Positions 14,272 through 23,607 are shown, counted from the stretch's first letter. The stretch: 64,000 nucleotides of DNA from Vibrio tapetis subsp. quintayensis (GCF_030409945.1 NZ_JAUFQV010000006.1:1-64000); one strand, 5' to 3'. Program-made: numbers and translations. The notes: a model not told the origin generated them from the sequence alone.

Positions 14272-14296
14272 AAAAAACCTCCGGGGTTGCCGGAGG
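14272..14296 (-). terminator. Terminator-like hairpin reading on the minus strand, between nudC and hemE
   Basis: CCTCCGG (14278-14284), loop GGTTG, CCGGAGG (14290-14296). Only the minus-strand direction has a T-tract (seven T); the plus-strand side runs into GGTAAG. No minus-strand gene lies immediately upstream, so it may block antisense transcription into nudC or end an unrecognised minus-strand transcript. Confidence 0.6.
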
Positions 14297-14321
14297 GGTA
14301 AGTAAGATGTCGTTATGAGAT

Positions 14322-14350
14322 TTGAGCGTAATGAGCTCAATTATTATAAT
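14322..14350 (+). promoter_or_regulatory. Predicted hemE promoter
   Basis: TTGAGC (14322-14327), 17-bp spacer, perfect TATAAT (14345-14350); start near 14357. A 6-bp inverted repeat TTGAGC/GCTCAA overlaps the -35 box. A perfect 12-bp palindrome TTCGCTAGCGAA (14352-14363) covers the predicted start site and could be an operator. The leader would be about 160 nt. Confidence 0.6.
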
Positions 14351-14517
14351 TTTCGCTAGCGAACAAATTTTTAACATGAGCTCTATTAGTAAGCAAATTC
14401 CCTATTGATTTTATCTTTAATAACATGATCTAGCCTGCAAAGTCTGGATATCCATAGCGAAAAGAAATGCTAGAATAGCGTAATCAAACTTATACCTATA
14501 AAGAGAAAGAAGTCGGA

Positions 14518-15585
14518 ATGTCTGAATTAAAAAATGACCGTTATTTACGAGCTCTACTAAAAGAACCAGTTGATTACACACCTGTCTGGATGATGCGTCA
14601 GGCTGGCCGTTACCTTCCTGAATATAAAGCAACGCGTGCACAGGCTGGTGATTTCATGTCTTTGTGTAAAAATGCAGAGCTGGCTTCAGAAGTAACACTT
14701 CAACCTCTACGTCGCTTTCCATTAGATGCTGCGATTTTATTCTCAGATATTCTGACTATCCCAGACGCAATGGGCTTAGGTTTGTACTTCGAAACGGGAG
14801 AAGGTCCGAAATTCGAACGTCCAATTACCTGTAAAGCGGATGTCGATAAGATTGGTCTTCCAGATCCTGAAGGCGAACTACAATATGTAATGAATGCCGT
14901 TCGTCAGATCCGTAAAGATTTACAAGGTGAAGTACCACTAATTGGCTTCTCTGGCAGCCCATGGACGCTCGCGACTTACATGGTTGAGGGTGGAAGTTCG
15001 AAGGCTTTTACCAAAATCAAAAAAATGATGTATGCAGAACCAGCAACGTTGCACCTACTACTCGATAAACTCGCAGACAGCGTGATCGAGTATTTAAATG
15101 CTCAAATCAAAGCGGGTGCTCAGTCTGTGATGGTATTTGATACATGGGGTGGTGTATTAACACCTCGTGATTATAACGAGTTCTCATTGCGCTACATGCA
15201 CAAAATCGTTGATGGTTTGATTCGCGAAAATGACGGTCGTCGCGTTCCTGTGACGCTGTTTACTAAAAATGGTGGCATGTGGCTAGAGTCTATCGCGGCG
15301 ACAGGTTGTGATGCTGTAGGCCTTGATTGGACGATTAATATTGCAGATGCGAAAGCTCGTATCGGCGACAAAGTGGCATTACAAGGCAACATGGATCCAT
15401 CTATGCTTTATGCGGCGCCTGAGCGCATTCGCCAAGAAGTTGGGACGATACTTGAAAGCTTCGGTGAGGGTGGTACGGGTCATGTATTCAACTTAGGTCA
15501 TGGCATCCACCTAGATGTGCCACCTGAAAATGCAGGAGTATTTGTTGAAGCGGTGCATGATTTATCTAAGCCGTATCACAAGTAA
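14518..15585 (+). CDS. hemE: Uroporphyrinogen decarboxylase
   Basis: HemE removes four carboxylates from uroporphyrinogen III to give coproporphyrinogen III in haem synthesis. The product is 355 residues (E. coli 354). The signature [15 protein letters not shown] near residues 22-36 contains the conserved substrate-binding arginines. [14 protein letters not shown] carries the catalytic aspartate, and [17 protein letters not shown] is the second family signature. An AGAAAG-type site precedes the ATG. A strong terminator follows. Order rsd, nudC, hemE is the same as in enterobacteria. Confidence 0.98.
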   Translation: MSELKNDRYLRALLKEPVDYTPVWMMRQAGRYLPEYKATRAQAGDFMSLCKNAELASEVTLQPLRRFPLDAAILFSDILTIPDAMGLGLYFETGEGPKFERPITCKADVDKIGLPDPEGELQYVMNAVRQIRKDLQGEVPLIGFSGSPWTLATYMVEGGSSKAFTKIKKMMYAEPATLHLLLDKLADSVIEYLNAQIKAGAQSVMVFDTWGGVLTPRDYNEFSLRYMHKIVDGLIRENDGRRVPVTLFTKNGGMWLESIAATGCDAVGLDWTINIADAKARIGDKVALQGNMDPSMLYAAPERIRQEVGTILESFGEGGTGHVFNLGHGIHLDVPPENAGVFVEAVHDLSKPYHK

Positions 15586-15595
15586 TTTAATGATT

Positions 15596-15624
15596 AAGCC
15601 GGCTATCTAAGCCGGCTTTTTTTA
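15596..15624 (+). terminator. Terminator of hemE
   Basis: Nine-base-pair stem AAGCCGGCT / AGCCGGCTT with a 5-nt loop, followed by a run of T, 10 nt after the hemE stop. Confidence 0.9.
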
Positions 15625-15765
15625 TGCCTATTATTAGGTGTGCTTTCAATTAGATCATAGTAACCCAAATACTATGCTACCTTTCTATTTTTTATTTTAT
15701 ATTAATAATAACAACTAATTATACTGATTCTTTCCTTTGGCTGTACAGCTAGTCTTAAGGAAGGG

Positions 15766-16347
15766 TTACTGGTGGGTCAAAGCTAGCTGGGCCACTTTGG
15801 CTCGTAGCGCTGGCACGACTTGCGCTTCAAACCATAGATTTTTCTTTAGCCAAATAGCATTCCTTGGCGATGGGTGAGGAAGAGGGATCATGCTGTTCCA
15901 GCGCTGCCAGTTTTTTACCGTTTCAGTGAGTGTTTTTGGTTTGCTCGTTAAATATCGATTTTGTGCGTACTGGCCAATAACTAAAGTTAGCTCTATATTT
16001 GGCAACTCCTTAAATATCTGTGAGTGCCATAGTGGCGCGCATTCTTTCCTTGGTGCTAAATCCCCAGATTTCCCTTTTCCGGGATAACACAAGCCCATAG
16101 GTACGATGGCGACTTTCTCACTATTGTAGAAGTCATCAGGTGTTATTTGTAACCACTGCCTTAGTCGATCGCCACTTGGATCATTCCATGGTATCCCCGT
16201 TTGATGCACCCGCAACCCAGGCGCTTGCCCAATGATCAGTAGGCGAGCGCTTTTACCTGCTTGTACGATAGGGTTAGCACCATGAGATAAGTGCTGGTGG
16301 CATAGATCACACCGGCGAATCTGAGTCAGTAACTCTGCCAAAGACAC
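15766..16347 (-). CDS. Uracil-DNA glycosylase superfamily protein
   Basis: The 193-residue product has a UDG fold signature. The nucleotide-binding motif IIGQAPGLRVHQTGIPWNDPSG (about 38-59) corresponds to motif 1 of family 4/5-like UDGs, and PLPHPSPRNAIW (about 154-165) is the HPSP-type motif 2. Only two N-terminal cysteines (CDLC, residues 14-17) are in the position of the first iron-sulfur ligands, so a full [4Fe-4S] set is not obvious and real uracil excision is uncertain. The next gene upstream on the same strand ends 3 nt away, so the two are probably cotranscribed. The name stays at superfamily level. Confidence 0.8.
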   Translation of the reverse strand: MSLAELLTQIRRCDLCHQHLSHGANPIVQAGKSARLLIIGQAPGLRVHQTGIPWNDPSGDRLRQWLQITPDDFYNSEKVAIVPMGLCYPGKGKSGDLAPRKECAPLWHSQIFKELPNIELTLVIGQYAQNRYLTSKPKTLTETVKNWQRWNSMIPLPHPSPRNAIWLKKNLWFEAQVVPALRAKVAQLALTHQ

Positions 16348-16350
16348 GGC

Positions 16351-17277
16351 TTAATAACCTTTATCAAAGTCAACCAAGTTGGTTAGCCTAAAACCATCTC
16401 TCCAGCGGTTGTAGTTTTCAGAGAATTGTTCAAAAACTTGGCTTGGAAAACTCAGTGCAGCAATGTGCGGTGTTAGGGTAATCTTAGGGTTCTCCCAAAG
16501 GGGGGACTCTTTTGGTAAGGGTTCTTCGCGGAAAACATCTAGGTAAGCGTGGGCAATACAGCCCGAAGCAATGGCATCAGAGAGCGCTGGGTCATCGACG
16601 GCTTCTCCACGGCCAACATTAAATAACAATGCTTGTTGAGCTTGAGACAATACTTGTTTGTTGAGTATGTTTTCGGTTAGCGGTGTGTTGGGTAGCGTAT
16701 TTACAATAATGTCAGCATCAGAAATGACGGAATGAAGCTCACTAATATGGAATGTGTGCTTAAACGGGGAGGTTTTTGGTGGAATGCCCGAGCTGTTTAC
16801 GCCGCCGGTCTTCATGCCAAACGCATTACATACTCGTCCTAAATGGCTGCCAATGTCGCCACAGCCAAGAATCAGAATCGACTTTTCATTAAGAGATTGG
16901 TACTGATGAGGCTGCCAATGACCGTCTGCTTGCTGTTGTTGATAGCGTGCGAAATGACGAAAGTAGTTAAGACTCTGACCGATTACGTATTCAGAAATCT
17001 GTTGACCAAAAATGCCTTTTACATTGGTTAGGCTATAATCAGTGCGTAGCTCTGGTGACACTAAGCTATCAATGCCTGCGAAAGTGGACTGTAACCAATC
17101 AAGTTGAGTAAATATGTCCAACTGAGATGCAATCAAAGGGGGATCGGCAAGCACTATCTCTGCTTTACTCGGATCTTCCGTGATCTCGATTTCTTCTAAT
17201 GGCGATTGCTTGATCAGCTCAAGATATTCACTGCGATCTTTAGAGAGAATATAGAGTTTATTGGTGAAATTATTCAT
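16351..17277 (-). CDS. D-2-hydroxyacid dehydrogenase (GhrA/phosphoglycerate dehydrogenase-like)
   Basis: NAD(P)-dependent oxidoreductase of the D-isomer-specific 2-hydroxyacid dehydrogenase family, 308 residues from the ATG at 17277. The Rossmann motif ILGCGDIGSHLG falls near residues 133-145. The catalytic triad is visible as Arg in NVGRGEAVDD (about 222), Glu in DVFREEPLP (about 250) and His in TPHIAALS (about 272). A GTG 12 codons upstream is possible but has a poor ribosome site. The layout is closest to GhrA-like glyoxylate/hydroxypyruvate reductases; the substrate cannot be told from sequence. Likely in one operon with the UDG-fold gene just downstream, and divergent from yjaG. Confidence 0.85.
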   Translation of the reverse strand: MNNFTNKLYILSKDRSEYLELIKQSPLEEIEITEDPSKAEIVLADPPLIASQLDIFTQLDWLQSTFAGIDSLVSPELRTDYSLTNVKGIFGQQISEYVIGQSLNYFRHFARYQQQQADGHWQPHQYQSLNEKSILILGCGDIGSHLGRVCNAFGMKTGGVNSSGIPPKTSPFKHTFHISELHSVISDADIIVNTLPNTPLTENILNKQVLSQAQQALLFNVGRGEAVDDPALSDAIASGCIAHAYLDVFREEPLPKESPLWENPKITLTPHIAALSFPSQVFEQFSENYNRWRDGFRLTNLVDFDKGY

Positions 17278-17347
17278 AGGCTTGCTTTTTTCCTGAGTGG
17301 TTATCAAGTACACTTCCGCTGTCTTTTTCTACAACCTTTGAGTATCT

Positions 17348-17938
17348 ATGTTACAGAATCCAATTCAAGTTCGGCTTGAAAAGCTTGAGCCATGGCAGCA
17401 GATTACATTTATGGCTTCGCTATGTGAGCGTATGTACCCAAATTACGCTGTGTTTTGTGATAATACGGAATTTGCAGAAGCACGTATCTATAAAGATATT
17501 CTAGACAGTGTTTGGGAAATTTTGACGGTCAAAACCGCAAAAGTGAATTTTGAGCGTCAATTAGAGAAATTGGAAGAACTTATTCCCTCTTCAGAAGATT
17601 TTGACTTCTACGGTGTTCACCCAGCAATTGATGCTTGTTTTGGTTTGTCGACCTTACTGCATGGCTTGTTAGATAGAGATTACCTTTTTGAATCACTGAT
17701 CAAAGTGAGCCAAAAGTCTGTAGAGACTGTCGCGATGTTAGAAGAAGCGAAATCTGGCATTGAAATCACTAACGACAATCAAAAAGAAAATGAAGCCGTT
17801 TGTGAAGAGTGGGACGCGCAATGGGCTATTTTCAGGCCTTTAAGAGAATGCGAAGCACGAGATATTGATCTAATTAAAGATTTGCGTATGGAATTACGTG
17901 ATGAAGGTGTGAGCAATATCGGCCTTGCATTAGATTAG
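17348..17938 (+). CDS. yjaG: YjaG family protein (DUF416)
   Basis: Cytosolic protein of 196 residues, E. coli YjaG length. Begins MLQNPIQVRLEKLEPWQQIT, with family-typical FMASLCERMYPNYAVFC and the ending DLRMELRDEGVSNIGLALD. Mostly helical and acidic; no known enzymatic motif. In E. coli yjaG sits directly before hupA; here a CNNM gene on the opposite strand is inserted between them. Function unknown. A terminator follows at 17969-17990. Confidence 0.9.
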   Translation: MLQNPIQVRLEKLEPWQQITFMASLCERMYPNYAVFCDNTEFAEARIYKDILDSVWEILTVKTAKVNFERQLEKLEELIPSSEDFDFYGVHPAIDACFGLSTLLHGLLDRDYLFESLIKVSQKSVETVAMLEEAKSGIEITNDNQKENEAVCEEWDAQWAIFRPLRECEARDIDLIKDLRMELRDEGVSNIGLALD

Positions 17939-17968
17939 CGTCTAACGAATATCACATATTCTAATCAT

Positions 17969-17990
17969 GGGAGCTAGCGCTCCTTTTTTT
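17969..17990 (+). terminator. Terminator of yjaG
   Basis: GGAGC (17970-17974) / GCTCC (17979-17983) with a 4-nt loop and a T7 tail. Confidence 0.8.
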
Positions 17991-18067
17991 GTTCTGATGC
18001 CATCCCTTTATGAGTTCAAGCGTTTAAGTATTATCTAAAGATAGATCGGCGGAAAGAGCGTGAAAAT

Positions 18068-18093
18068 AAAAAAAGGCATTGCTGCCTTTTTTT
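18068..18093 (-). terminator. Bidirectional terminator after the CNNM gene
   Basis: A7-GGCA-TTGC-TGCC-T7. Symmetric tracts; on the minus strand it follows the CNNM/CBS gene stop by about 30 nt. Confidence 0.8.
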
Positions 18094-18122
18094 GTTTATT
18101 CCAAAGAGATTAAATAAGAGGC

Positions 18123-19181
18123 TTATTCGTCATCGTCTTTGTTTTCAATCACACCGTGCACACGCTTCCACTGCTCCCAGCGCTGGTAAGCCAGTTCTTG
18201 CATGTCATTGGTTTTATCGGCCTCATCGATGATCTCTTCACCCAGCAGATATTCAAAAATATCTTCTAGAGTCAGCAGGCCTTGGATTGTACCGTACTCA
18301 TCGACAATCAAAGACAGCTGTAAGCGAAGCGCCATCATTTGATCAAATGCCTTAGGAAGAGGCATGTTGTTCAACAATACGTGAATTGGGCGCATGACAG
18401 TACCGAGCTGCTTTGCACCACATCCAGATTGTTGAAGTTTAAATAATTCCAACCGGTGGACAAAACCAATGATATTGTCACTTTGCTCACTGTAGATAAG
18501 CGGGCGAGAAAATGGCGTTTCTTTGTGCTCCGCTAAGAATTCGTCAATGGTGGTTTCTGCATCGACTCGGAACACCACGGTACGAGGAGTCATTATTTCT
18601 GTAACCGGGACATCTTGAATGTTCAGTAGGTTACTGAGTATTTTGGATTCGCCCTCTGCAAACTCACCCGATTCTCGTGCAAGCATCGCCATTGCGGATA
18701 GCTCATCACGCATTTTTGGTGGCTGATGGCCGCGAGCCAATCGTTTTGTGATTTGCTCCGAAAACCAAACGAAAGGTTTAAGTGCCAAAACCATCCAGCG
18801 CAAGATCCCTGCGGTTGCCGGAGCCAGTTGACGCCAGTACGTTGCACCAATGGTTTTTGGTACGATTTCGGACAGAACTAAAATACCCAGTGTGAGTACG
18901 GCTGAGAAAACGCCAAGCCATTGGCTTCCAAATACCACAGCGGCTTGTGCGCCTGCTGTTGCGGCACCGATAGTATGGGCGATGGTGTTTAAGGTCAGAA
19001 TCGAGGCTAATGGACGGTCGATGTCTTCTTTGAGAGCCAGAAGGCTGTTGGCCGCTGGGTGTTCTTGTTGGCGTAATTGAGCAATGTAACTAGGGGAGAT
19101 ACTTAAAAGCACAGCTTCAAGTACCGAACAAACAAACGAAACTCCGATAGCAATGGAGACGTAAAATGTTAGCAGTAACAT
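18123..19181 (-). CDS. CNNM/CorB-family membrane protein with CBS pair (hemolysin family protein)
   Basis: 352 residues. The N-terminal DUF21/CNNM membrane domain (about 1-150) has four hydrophobic segments, including LLLTFYVSIAIGVSFVCSVL and GVFSAVLTLGILVLSEIVPK; the EIVPKTIG motif is typical of the family. A CBS pair follows (about 190-310; VTEIMTPRTVVFRVDAETTI and LSLIVDEYGTIQGLLTLEDI). Relatives are implicated in magnesium or cobalt handling; the old 'hemolysin' label is historical. No C-terminal CorC_HlyC domain is seen, unlike YfjD or CorC. An AGGA site precedes the ATG. Lies between yjaG and hupA on the opposite strand. Confidence 0.88.
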   Translation of the reverse strand: MLLLTFYVSIAIGVSFVCSVLEAVLLSISPSYIAQLRQQEHPAANSLLALKEDIDRPLASILTLNTIAHTIGAATAGAQAAVVFGSQWLGVFSAVLTLGILVLSEIVPKTIGATYWRQLAPATAGILRWMVLALKPFVWFSEQITKRLARGHQPPKMRDELSAMAMLARESGEFAEGESKILSNLLNIQDVPVTEIMTPRTVVFRVDAETTIDEFLAEHKETPFSRPLIYSEQSDNIIGFVHRLELFKLQQSGCGAKQLGTVMRPIHVLLNNMPLPKAFDQMMALRLQLSLIVDEYGTIQGLLTLEDIFEYLLGEEIIDEADKTNDMQELAYQRWEQWKRVHGVIENKDDDE

Positions 19182-19451
19182 ATTTTCCTACTGAAATAGT
19201 GATGGATCGCCATCAGCAAAGGTGCCGACTACACGTTGTAGTGGCCAGATGGCTCCCTTAGATCTTGGTCTGCATTGAGCTAAAAACAAGCAGTAGTCGA
19301 TAAAAACTAGTAACAATATGTGAAGCAGAACCCACAAAATGGTTAAAAACGCAACATAAGGGCTGATATGGTGCGACAAACCTTTGCCAGAACAGGTATT
19401 TATGATTTACAGTGAGTCAGTTTTCGAATTATCTACAAGAAGGGAAACCTA

Positions 19452-19724
19452 ATGAACAAGACCCAACTAATCGATTCTATCGCTGAAAAAGCCGATCTTT
19501 CTAAAGCACAAGCAAAAGCAGCTCTAGAAGCATTGCTTGGCGGTGTGACTGATGCACTTAAAGAGGGTGATCAAGTTCAACTTATCGGTTTTGGTACATT
19601 TAAAGTAAACCACCGTGCGGCTCGTACTGGTCGTAATCCAAAAACTGGTGATGAGATCCAAATTGCAGCTGCGAATGTTCCAGCATTTGTTGCAGGTAAA
19701 GCACTGAAAGATTCACTGAAATAA
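19452..19724 (+). CDS. hupA: DNA-binding protein HU-alpha
   Basis: HU bends DNA and compacts the nucleoid as a dimer. The 90-residue product [20 protein letters not shown]... ends [13 protein letters not shown]. The family signature [20 protein letters not shown], with the arm prolines (about 46-65), is intact. The neighbours yjaG and the DUF1481 lipoprotein match the hupA locus of E. coli, which supports alpha rather than beta. AGAAGGGAAACC gives the ribosome site. A strong terminator follows at once. Confidence 0.97.
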   Translation: MNKTQLIDSIAEKADLSKAQAKAALEALLGGVTDALKEGDQVQLIGFGTFKVNHRAARTGRNPKTGDEIQIAAANVPAFVAGKALKDSLK

Positions 19725-19732
19725 TCTATACT
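19704..19732 (+). promoter_or_regulatory. Candidate promoter for the DUF1481 lipoprotein, at the end of hupA
   Basis: CTGAAA (19704-19709), 17-bp spacer, TATACT (19727-19732), inside the hupA end and entering the terminator stem. Start predicted near 19739, so the transcript would have a leader of only about 25 nt and lack the terminator 5' arm. Confidence 0.4.
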
Positions 19733-19763
19733 ACGCCGAGTTCATTACTCGGCGTAGTTTTTT
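19731..19763 (+). terminator. Terminator of hupA, abutting the next start codon
   Basis: Perfect 10-bp stem CTACGCCGAG / CTCGGCGTAG, 7-nt loop, T6 tail ending at 19763. The ATG of the DUF1481 lipoprotein gene begins at 19764. Confidence 0.92.
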
Positions 19764-20477
19764 ATGAAACGTCTACTGCTTATCTCTGCGTTACTTGCAG
19801 CCACTGTTGGTTGCTCTTCTAGCGATCCCATTGCTAATGCCTCACAATATTCAAATTTATCTGGTGGTCAATCTGCTGGTGACTCAACTAGTTTCTATTG
19901 GTTAACAACAAAAATAGGCAAGCCATATACCGCGGGCGATTTTGTCACTTCTGGTGACTACGGTTCTTACTCGACCGATTATCGTTGGGGCGATGGCGTC
20001 TTGAGAGAGTTGATTCGTCAGGGCTCTCGTTTGCAGTCTCCTGTTGGCAGTCAAAACAATCAGCTGATCCCATATCGGGTACACATTCGTTTTAGTGCTT
20101 CTGGAGAGGCGGTGTATCAGCAATACCGTTTGGATGGCAAGGTTCGGCCTTTGAGTGCGAAAAATATTGCACGTTACCAACAAGAAGCGCTATTGCTATA
20201 TGATACGGTTAGCCAACAACATGATGACAACCTTGAGTTGATTCAAGGTTACTGGAACGGGCAAACTTTCGAAACCTGCAACGATAGTGAATTTCAGCAA
20301 CTGGAATTTAACCAAACTCTGCCAAGTTTTGTGGTTAATCGTTTGTCATCCGTCGATAACTACGTGTCGATTTTGGGGCGAAAGGATGTTAAAAAAGTGT
20401 CGGTGTCGGAATTGTTGATGCTATCGGATGATAATTACGACTGCGTGAAACGTCCTGAGTGGATTGAAGCGGAGTAG
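19764..20477 (+). CDS. DUF1481 lipoprotein (YjaH-like)
   Basis: 237 residues. The N-terminus MKRLLLISALLAATVGC is a lipoprotein signal with lipobox TVGC, lipidated Cys at 17; Ser at +2 would favour the outer membrane. The rest is periplasmic, with sequence like E. coli YjaH (DUF1481), which also follows hupA. Function unknown. The start codon lies immediately after the T-tract of the hupA terminator and there is no visible Shine-Dalgarno site (upstream reads GTAGTTTTTT). Because the lipoprotein signal must start here, the start is firm. A terminator lies at 20509-20544. Confidence 0.85.
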   Translation: MKRLLLISALLAATVGCSSSDPIANASQYSNLSGGQSAGDSTSFYWLTTKIGKPYTAGDFVTSGDYGSYSTDYRWGDGVLRELIRQGSRLQSPVGSQNNQLIPYRVHIRFSASGEAVYQQYRLDGKVRPLSAKNIARYQQEALLLYDTVSQQHDDNLELIQGYWNGQTFETCNDSEFQQLEFNQTLPSFVVNRLSSVDNYVSILGRKDVKKVSVSELLMLSDDNYDCVKRPEWIEAE

Positions 20478-20508
20478 TTACTTCGTATTCGTTATTTATA
20501 CCCTATTT

Positions 20509-20544
20509 AAAAAAGGCGCTCAATTTTGCATTGAGCGCCTTTTT
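20509..20544. terminator. Bidirectional terminator between the DUF1481 gene and purD
   Basis: AAAAAGGCGCTCAAT / ATTGAGCGCCTTTTT, perfect 15-bp stem with a 5-nt loop. It serves the + lipoprotein gene and the - purHD transcript, which converge here. Confidence 0.9.
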
Positions 20545-20611
20545 ACCATTGGGTTTCTTTGGCTAAACTATTCTGACTTATAAGCCAGAGTTAGAAGCTA
20601 CGCCCAAACAG

Positions 20612-21901
20612 TTATTGTTCTTGTTCACGAGCAATGGCACGGTAACCAATGTCGTTGCGGTGGAACATGCCATTCCAGCTTACTTGTTTTGTAAGCGCGT
20701 AAGCGCGTTCTTGAGCTTCTGAAACACTGTTACCTAGCGCAGTTGCACACAGTACGCGGCCACCGTTTGTCACGACGTCGCCCGCATCATTGTTTGCTGT
20801 GCCTGCGTGGAAGATCTTCTGCTCATCTACGTTAGTTGTAGGCAAAGAAATCACATCGCCTTTTGCGTAGTCCGCTGGGTAACCACCGGCTGCAAGTACA
20901 ACGCCGATAGAGGCGCGTGGGTCCCACTTAGATTCAACAGTGTCTAGCTTCTTATCGATAGCGGCAAGGCATAGTTCAACAAGATCTGATTCCATACGCA
21001 TCATGATAGGTTGCGTTTCTGGGTCGCCAAAGCGGCAGTTATATTCGATAACTTTTGGCGTGCCATCTGCATCAATCATTAGGCCAGCGTAAAGGAAACC
21101 AGTGTATGGGTTGCCTTCCGCTTCCATACCGCGCACAGTCGGGTAAATAACCTCTTCCATGATGCGGTTGTGGATTTCAGGCGTAACGACAGGGGCTGGA
21201 GAGTAAGCACCCATGCCGCCAGTGTTAGGGCCTGTATCTTTGTCGCCAACGCGTTTATGATCTTGGCTGGTGGCCATTGGCAAAACGTTCTTACCATCAA
21301 CCATAACGATGAAGCTTGCTTCTTCGCCATCTAAGAATTCTTCAATAACAACACGGCTTCCGGCTTCACCAAAGGCATTGCCCGCTAGCATGTCTTTGAT
21401 GGCGTCTTCTGCTTCTGTCAGAGTCATCGCAACGATAACACCTTTACCAGCGGCAAGGCCGTCGGCTTTCACTACGATAGGAGCGCCTTGCTCACGTACG
21501 TATGCCAATGCAGGCTCAATTTCAGTGAAGTTAGAGTAGTAACCTGTTGGGATGTCGTGGCGAGCCAAAAAATCCTTGGTGAATGCTTTAGAGCCTTCTA
21601 GTTGCGCAGCGGCTTCTGTCGGGCCAAAGATTGGCAAGCCAGCTTCACGAAAAGCGTCAACGACACCAATAACAAGTGGTGCTTCAGGGCCAACAATCGT
21701 TAATTCAATTGTTTTGTCTTGTGCAAATGCAACCAAACCTGCGATGTCTTCAACGCCTATCTGAACGTTTTCTAGTTTTGGCTCAAGTGCAGTACCTGCG
21801 TTACCTGGAGCAATAAAAACCGTTTCAACATTTGGGCTTTGTGCCGCTTTCCAACCTAAAGCATGTTCTCTGCCGCCAGCACCGATGATCAATACGTTCA
21901 T
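20612..21901 (-). CDS. purD: Phosphoribosylamine--glycine ligase (GARS)
   Basis: PurD ligates glycine to 5-phosphoribosylamine using ATP, the second step of purine synthesis. The product is 429 residues, as in E. coli. It starts MNVLIIGAGGREHALGWKAA. The ATP-grasp domain spans about 105-320, with the signature KADGLAAGKGVIVA and the metal-binding stretch VIEYNCRFGDPETQ. It follows purH on the same strand after 86 nt; a small hairpin GCCCCTC/GAGAGGC lies in the gap. Confidence 0.98.
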   Translation of the reverse strand: MNVLIIGAGGREHALGWKAAQSPNVETVFIAPGNAGTALEPKLENVQIGVEDIAGLVAFAQDKTIELTIVGPEAPLVIGVVDAFREAGLPIFGPTEAAAQLEGSKAFTKDFLARHDIPTGYYSNFTEIEPALAYVREQGAPIVVKADGLAAGKGVIVAMTLTEAEDAIKDMLAGNAFGEAGSRVVIEEFLDGEEASFIVMVDGKNVLPMATSQDHKRVGDKDTGPNTGGMGAYSPAPVVTPEIHNRIMEEVIYPTVRGMEAEGNPYTGFLYAGLMIDADGTPKVIEYNCRFGDPETQPIMMRMESDLVELCLAAIDKKLDTVESKWDPRASIGVVLAAGGYPADYAKGDVISLPTTNVDEQKIFHAGTANNDAGDVVTNGGRVLCATALGNSVSEAQERAYALTKQVSWNGMFHRNDIGYRAIAREQEQ

Positions 21902-21987
21902 GTTTAAATCCTAAGTTTTAAATTCTTAAAAGCCCCTCAAAGTGAGAGGCTCGATATTCGTCTAATCGTTTAGGTTTAACCTAGTGA

Positions 21988-23580
21988 TTAGTGACGGAAG
22001 TGACGCATGCCAGTAAAGATCATCGCCATACCGTGTTCATCTGCTGCAGCGATAACTTCGTCATCACGCATAGAGCCACCTGGTTGAATAACACACTTAA
22101 TGCCTGCTTCTGCTGCTGCGTCGATACCGTCACGGAATGGGAAGAAAGCGTCAGAGGCCATCGCACAACCTTCAACAACCAAACCTTCGTCTGCGGCTTT
22201 AATACCTGCGATTTTCGCTGAGTAAACACGGCTCATTTGGCCAGCGCCGACACCAATGGTCATATCGCCTTTTGAGTATACGATAGCGTTAGATTTAACG
22301 TACTTAGCTACTTTCCAGCAGAATAGGGCGTCTTTTAGCTCTTCCGCTGTTGGCTGGCGTTTAGAAACTACTTTTAGGTCATCTTCAGAAACCATGCCTT
22401 GGTCGCGGTCTTGAACCAACAAGCCACCATTAACGCGTTTCACGTCAAATCCAGTTGTCTTAGTTGTCCACTCACCACATTCAAGTAAGCGAAGGTTTTT
22501 CTTCGCCGCTACGATTTCTACCGCTTCAGCAGAAACAGAAGGGGCAATGATAACTTCAACGAATTGACGCTCAGTGATAGCCGTTGCGGTTGCAGCGTCT
22601 AATTCACGGTTGAATGCGATGATACCGCCAAATGCAGACGTTGGGTCTGTTTTGAATGCACGGTCGTAAGCTTCAAGGATGCTTTCACCCAGTGCAACAC
22701 CACATGGGTTTGCGTGCTTCACGATGACACATGCTGGTTCGTTGAACTCTTTCACACACTCAAGAGCGGCGTCAGTGTCAGCAATGTTATTGTAAGAAAG
22801 TGCTTTACCTTGAATTTGGCGAGCGGTAGAAACCGATGCTTCTTCTGGGTTAGCCTCTACGTAGAAAGCAGCGGCTTGGTGGCTGTTTTCACCGTAGCGC
22901 ATGTCTTGCTTTTTCTCGAACTGTTGGTTGAATGTGCGAGGGAATTTGCTTTCCTCATCACCATCTTTGTTTTCACCGTAAGATGGAACCATAGTGCCGA
23001 AGTAGTTTGCGATCATGCCGTCGTAAGAAGCGGTGTGCTCAAATGCAGCAATGGCTAGGTCGAAACGAGTTTCTAGAGTAAGAGACTTGTCGTTTGCGTC
23101 CATTTCAGTGATAACACGGCTGTAGTCATGAGCATTAACCACAATCGTTACGTCTTTGTGGTTTTTGGCCGCAGAGCGAACCATAGTAGGGCCGCCGATG
23201 TCGATGTTTTCAACAGCGTCAGCGAGTGTACAACCTTCTTTCGCAACGGTTTCTGCGAACGGGTAAAGGTTTACAACGACCATATCAATAGGGTTGATGC
23301 CGTGAGTTGCCATGATGTCATCATCTTGACCACGACGACCGAGTACACCACCGTGAACTTTAGGGTGAAGAGTCTTAACACGACCGTCCATCATTTCTGG
23401 GAAACCAGTGTAATCTGATACTTCAGTAACAGCGATGCCTTGTTCAGCAAGTAGGCGTGCAGTGCCACCTGTGGAAAGGATGTCTACATTGCGTTCAGCT
23501 AGAGCTTTTGCAAACTCAACGATGCCAGTTTTGTCTGATACGCTGATCAGAGCGCGGCGGATTGGACGTGCGTTATTCAT
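21988..23580 (-). CDS. purH: Bifunctional AICAR formyltransferase / IMP cyclohydrolase
   Basis: PurH carries out the last two steps of IMP synthesis. The product is 530 residues (E. coli 529). The N-terminal MGS-like cyclohydrolase domain (about 1-150) contains [19 protein letters not shown] and STGGTARLL. The C-terminal transformylase domain carries [12 protein letters not shown], whose Lys-His pair is catalytic, and the ending [13 protein letters not shown]. First gene of purHD. A PurR-like box and a perfect TATAAT lie upstream on the same strand, with a 35-codon ORF between them and purH. Confidence 0.98.
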   Translation of the reverse strand: MNNARPIRRALISVSDKTGIVEFAKALAERNVDILSTGGTARLLAEQGIAVTEVSDYTGFPEMMDGRVKTLHPKVHGGVLGRRGQDDDIMATHGINPIDMVVVNLYPFAETVAKEGCTLADAVENIDIGGPTMVRSAAKNHKDVTIVVNAHDYSRVITEMDANDKSLTLETRFDLAIAAFEHTASYDGMIANYFGTMVPSYGENKDGDEESKFPRTFNQQFEKKQDMRYGENSHQAAAFYVEANPEEASVSTARQIQGKALSYNNIADTDAALECVKEFNEPACVIVKHANPCGVALGESILEAYDRAFKTDPTSAFGGIIAFNRELDAATATAITERQFVEVIIAPSVSAEAVEIVAAKKNLRLLECGEWTTKTTGFDVKRVNGGLLVQDRDQGMVSEDDLKVVSKRQPTAEELKDALFCWKVAKYVKSNAIVYSKGDMTIGVGAGQMSRVYSAKIAGIKAADEGLVVEGCAMASDAFFPFRDGIDAAAEAGIKCVIQPGGSMRDDEVIAAADEHGMAMIFTGMRHFRH

Positions 23581-23607
23581 GCTACCATCTTCCTCAAATT
23601 CACGGAG

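Noticed and set aside
19188..19379. 63-codon hydrophobic minus-strand ORF upstream of hupA
   Set aside because: No credible ribosome site, lies in the hupA promoter region, composition typical of a chance frame; no recognised family.
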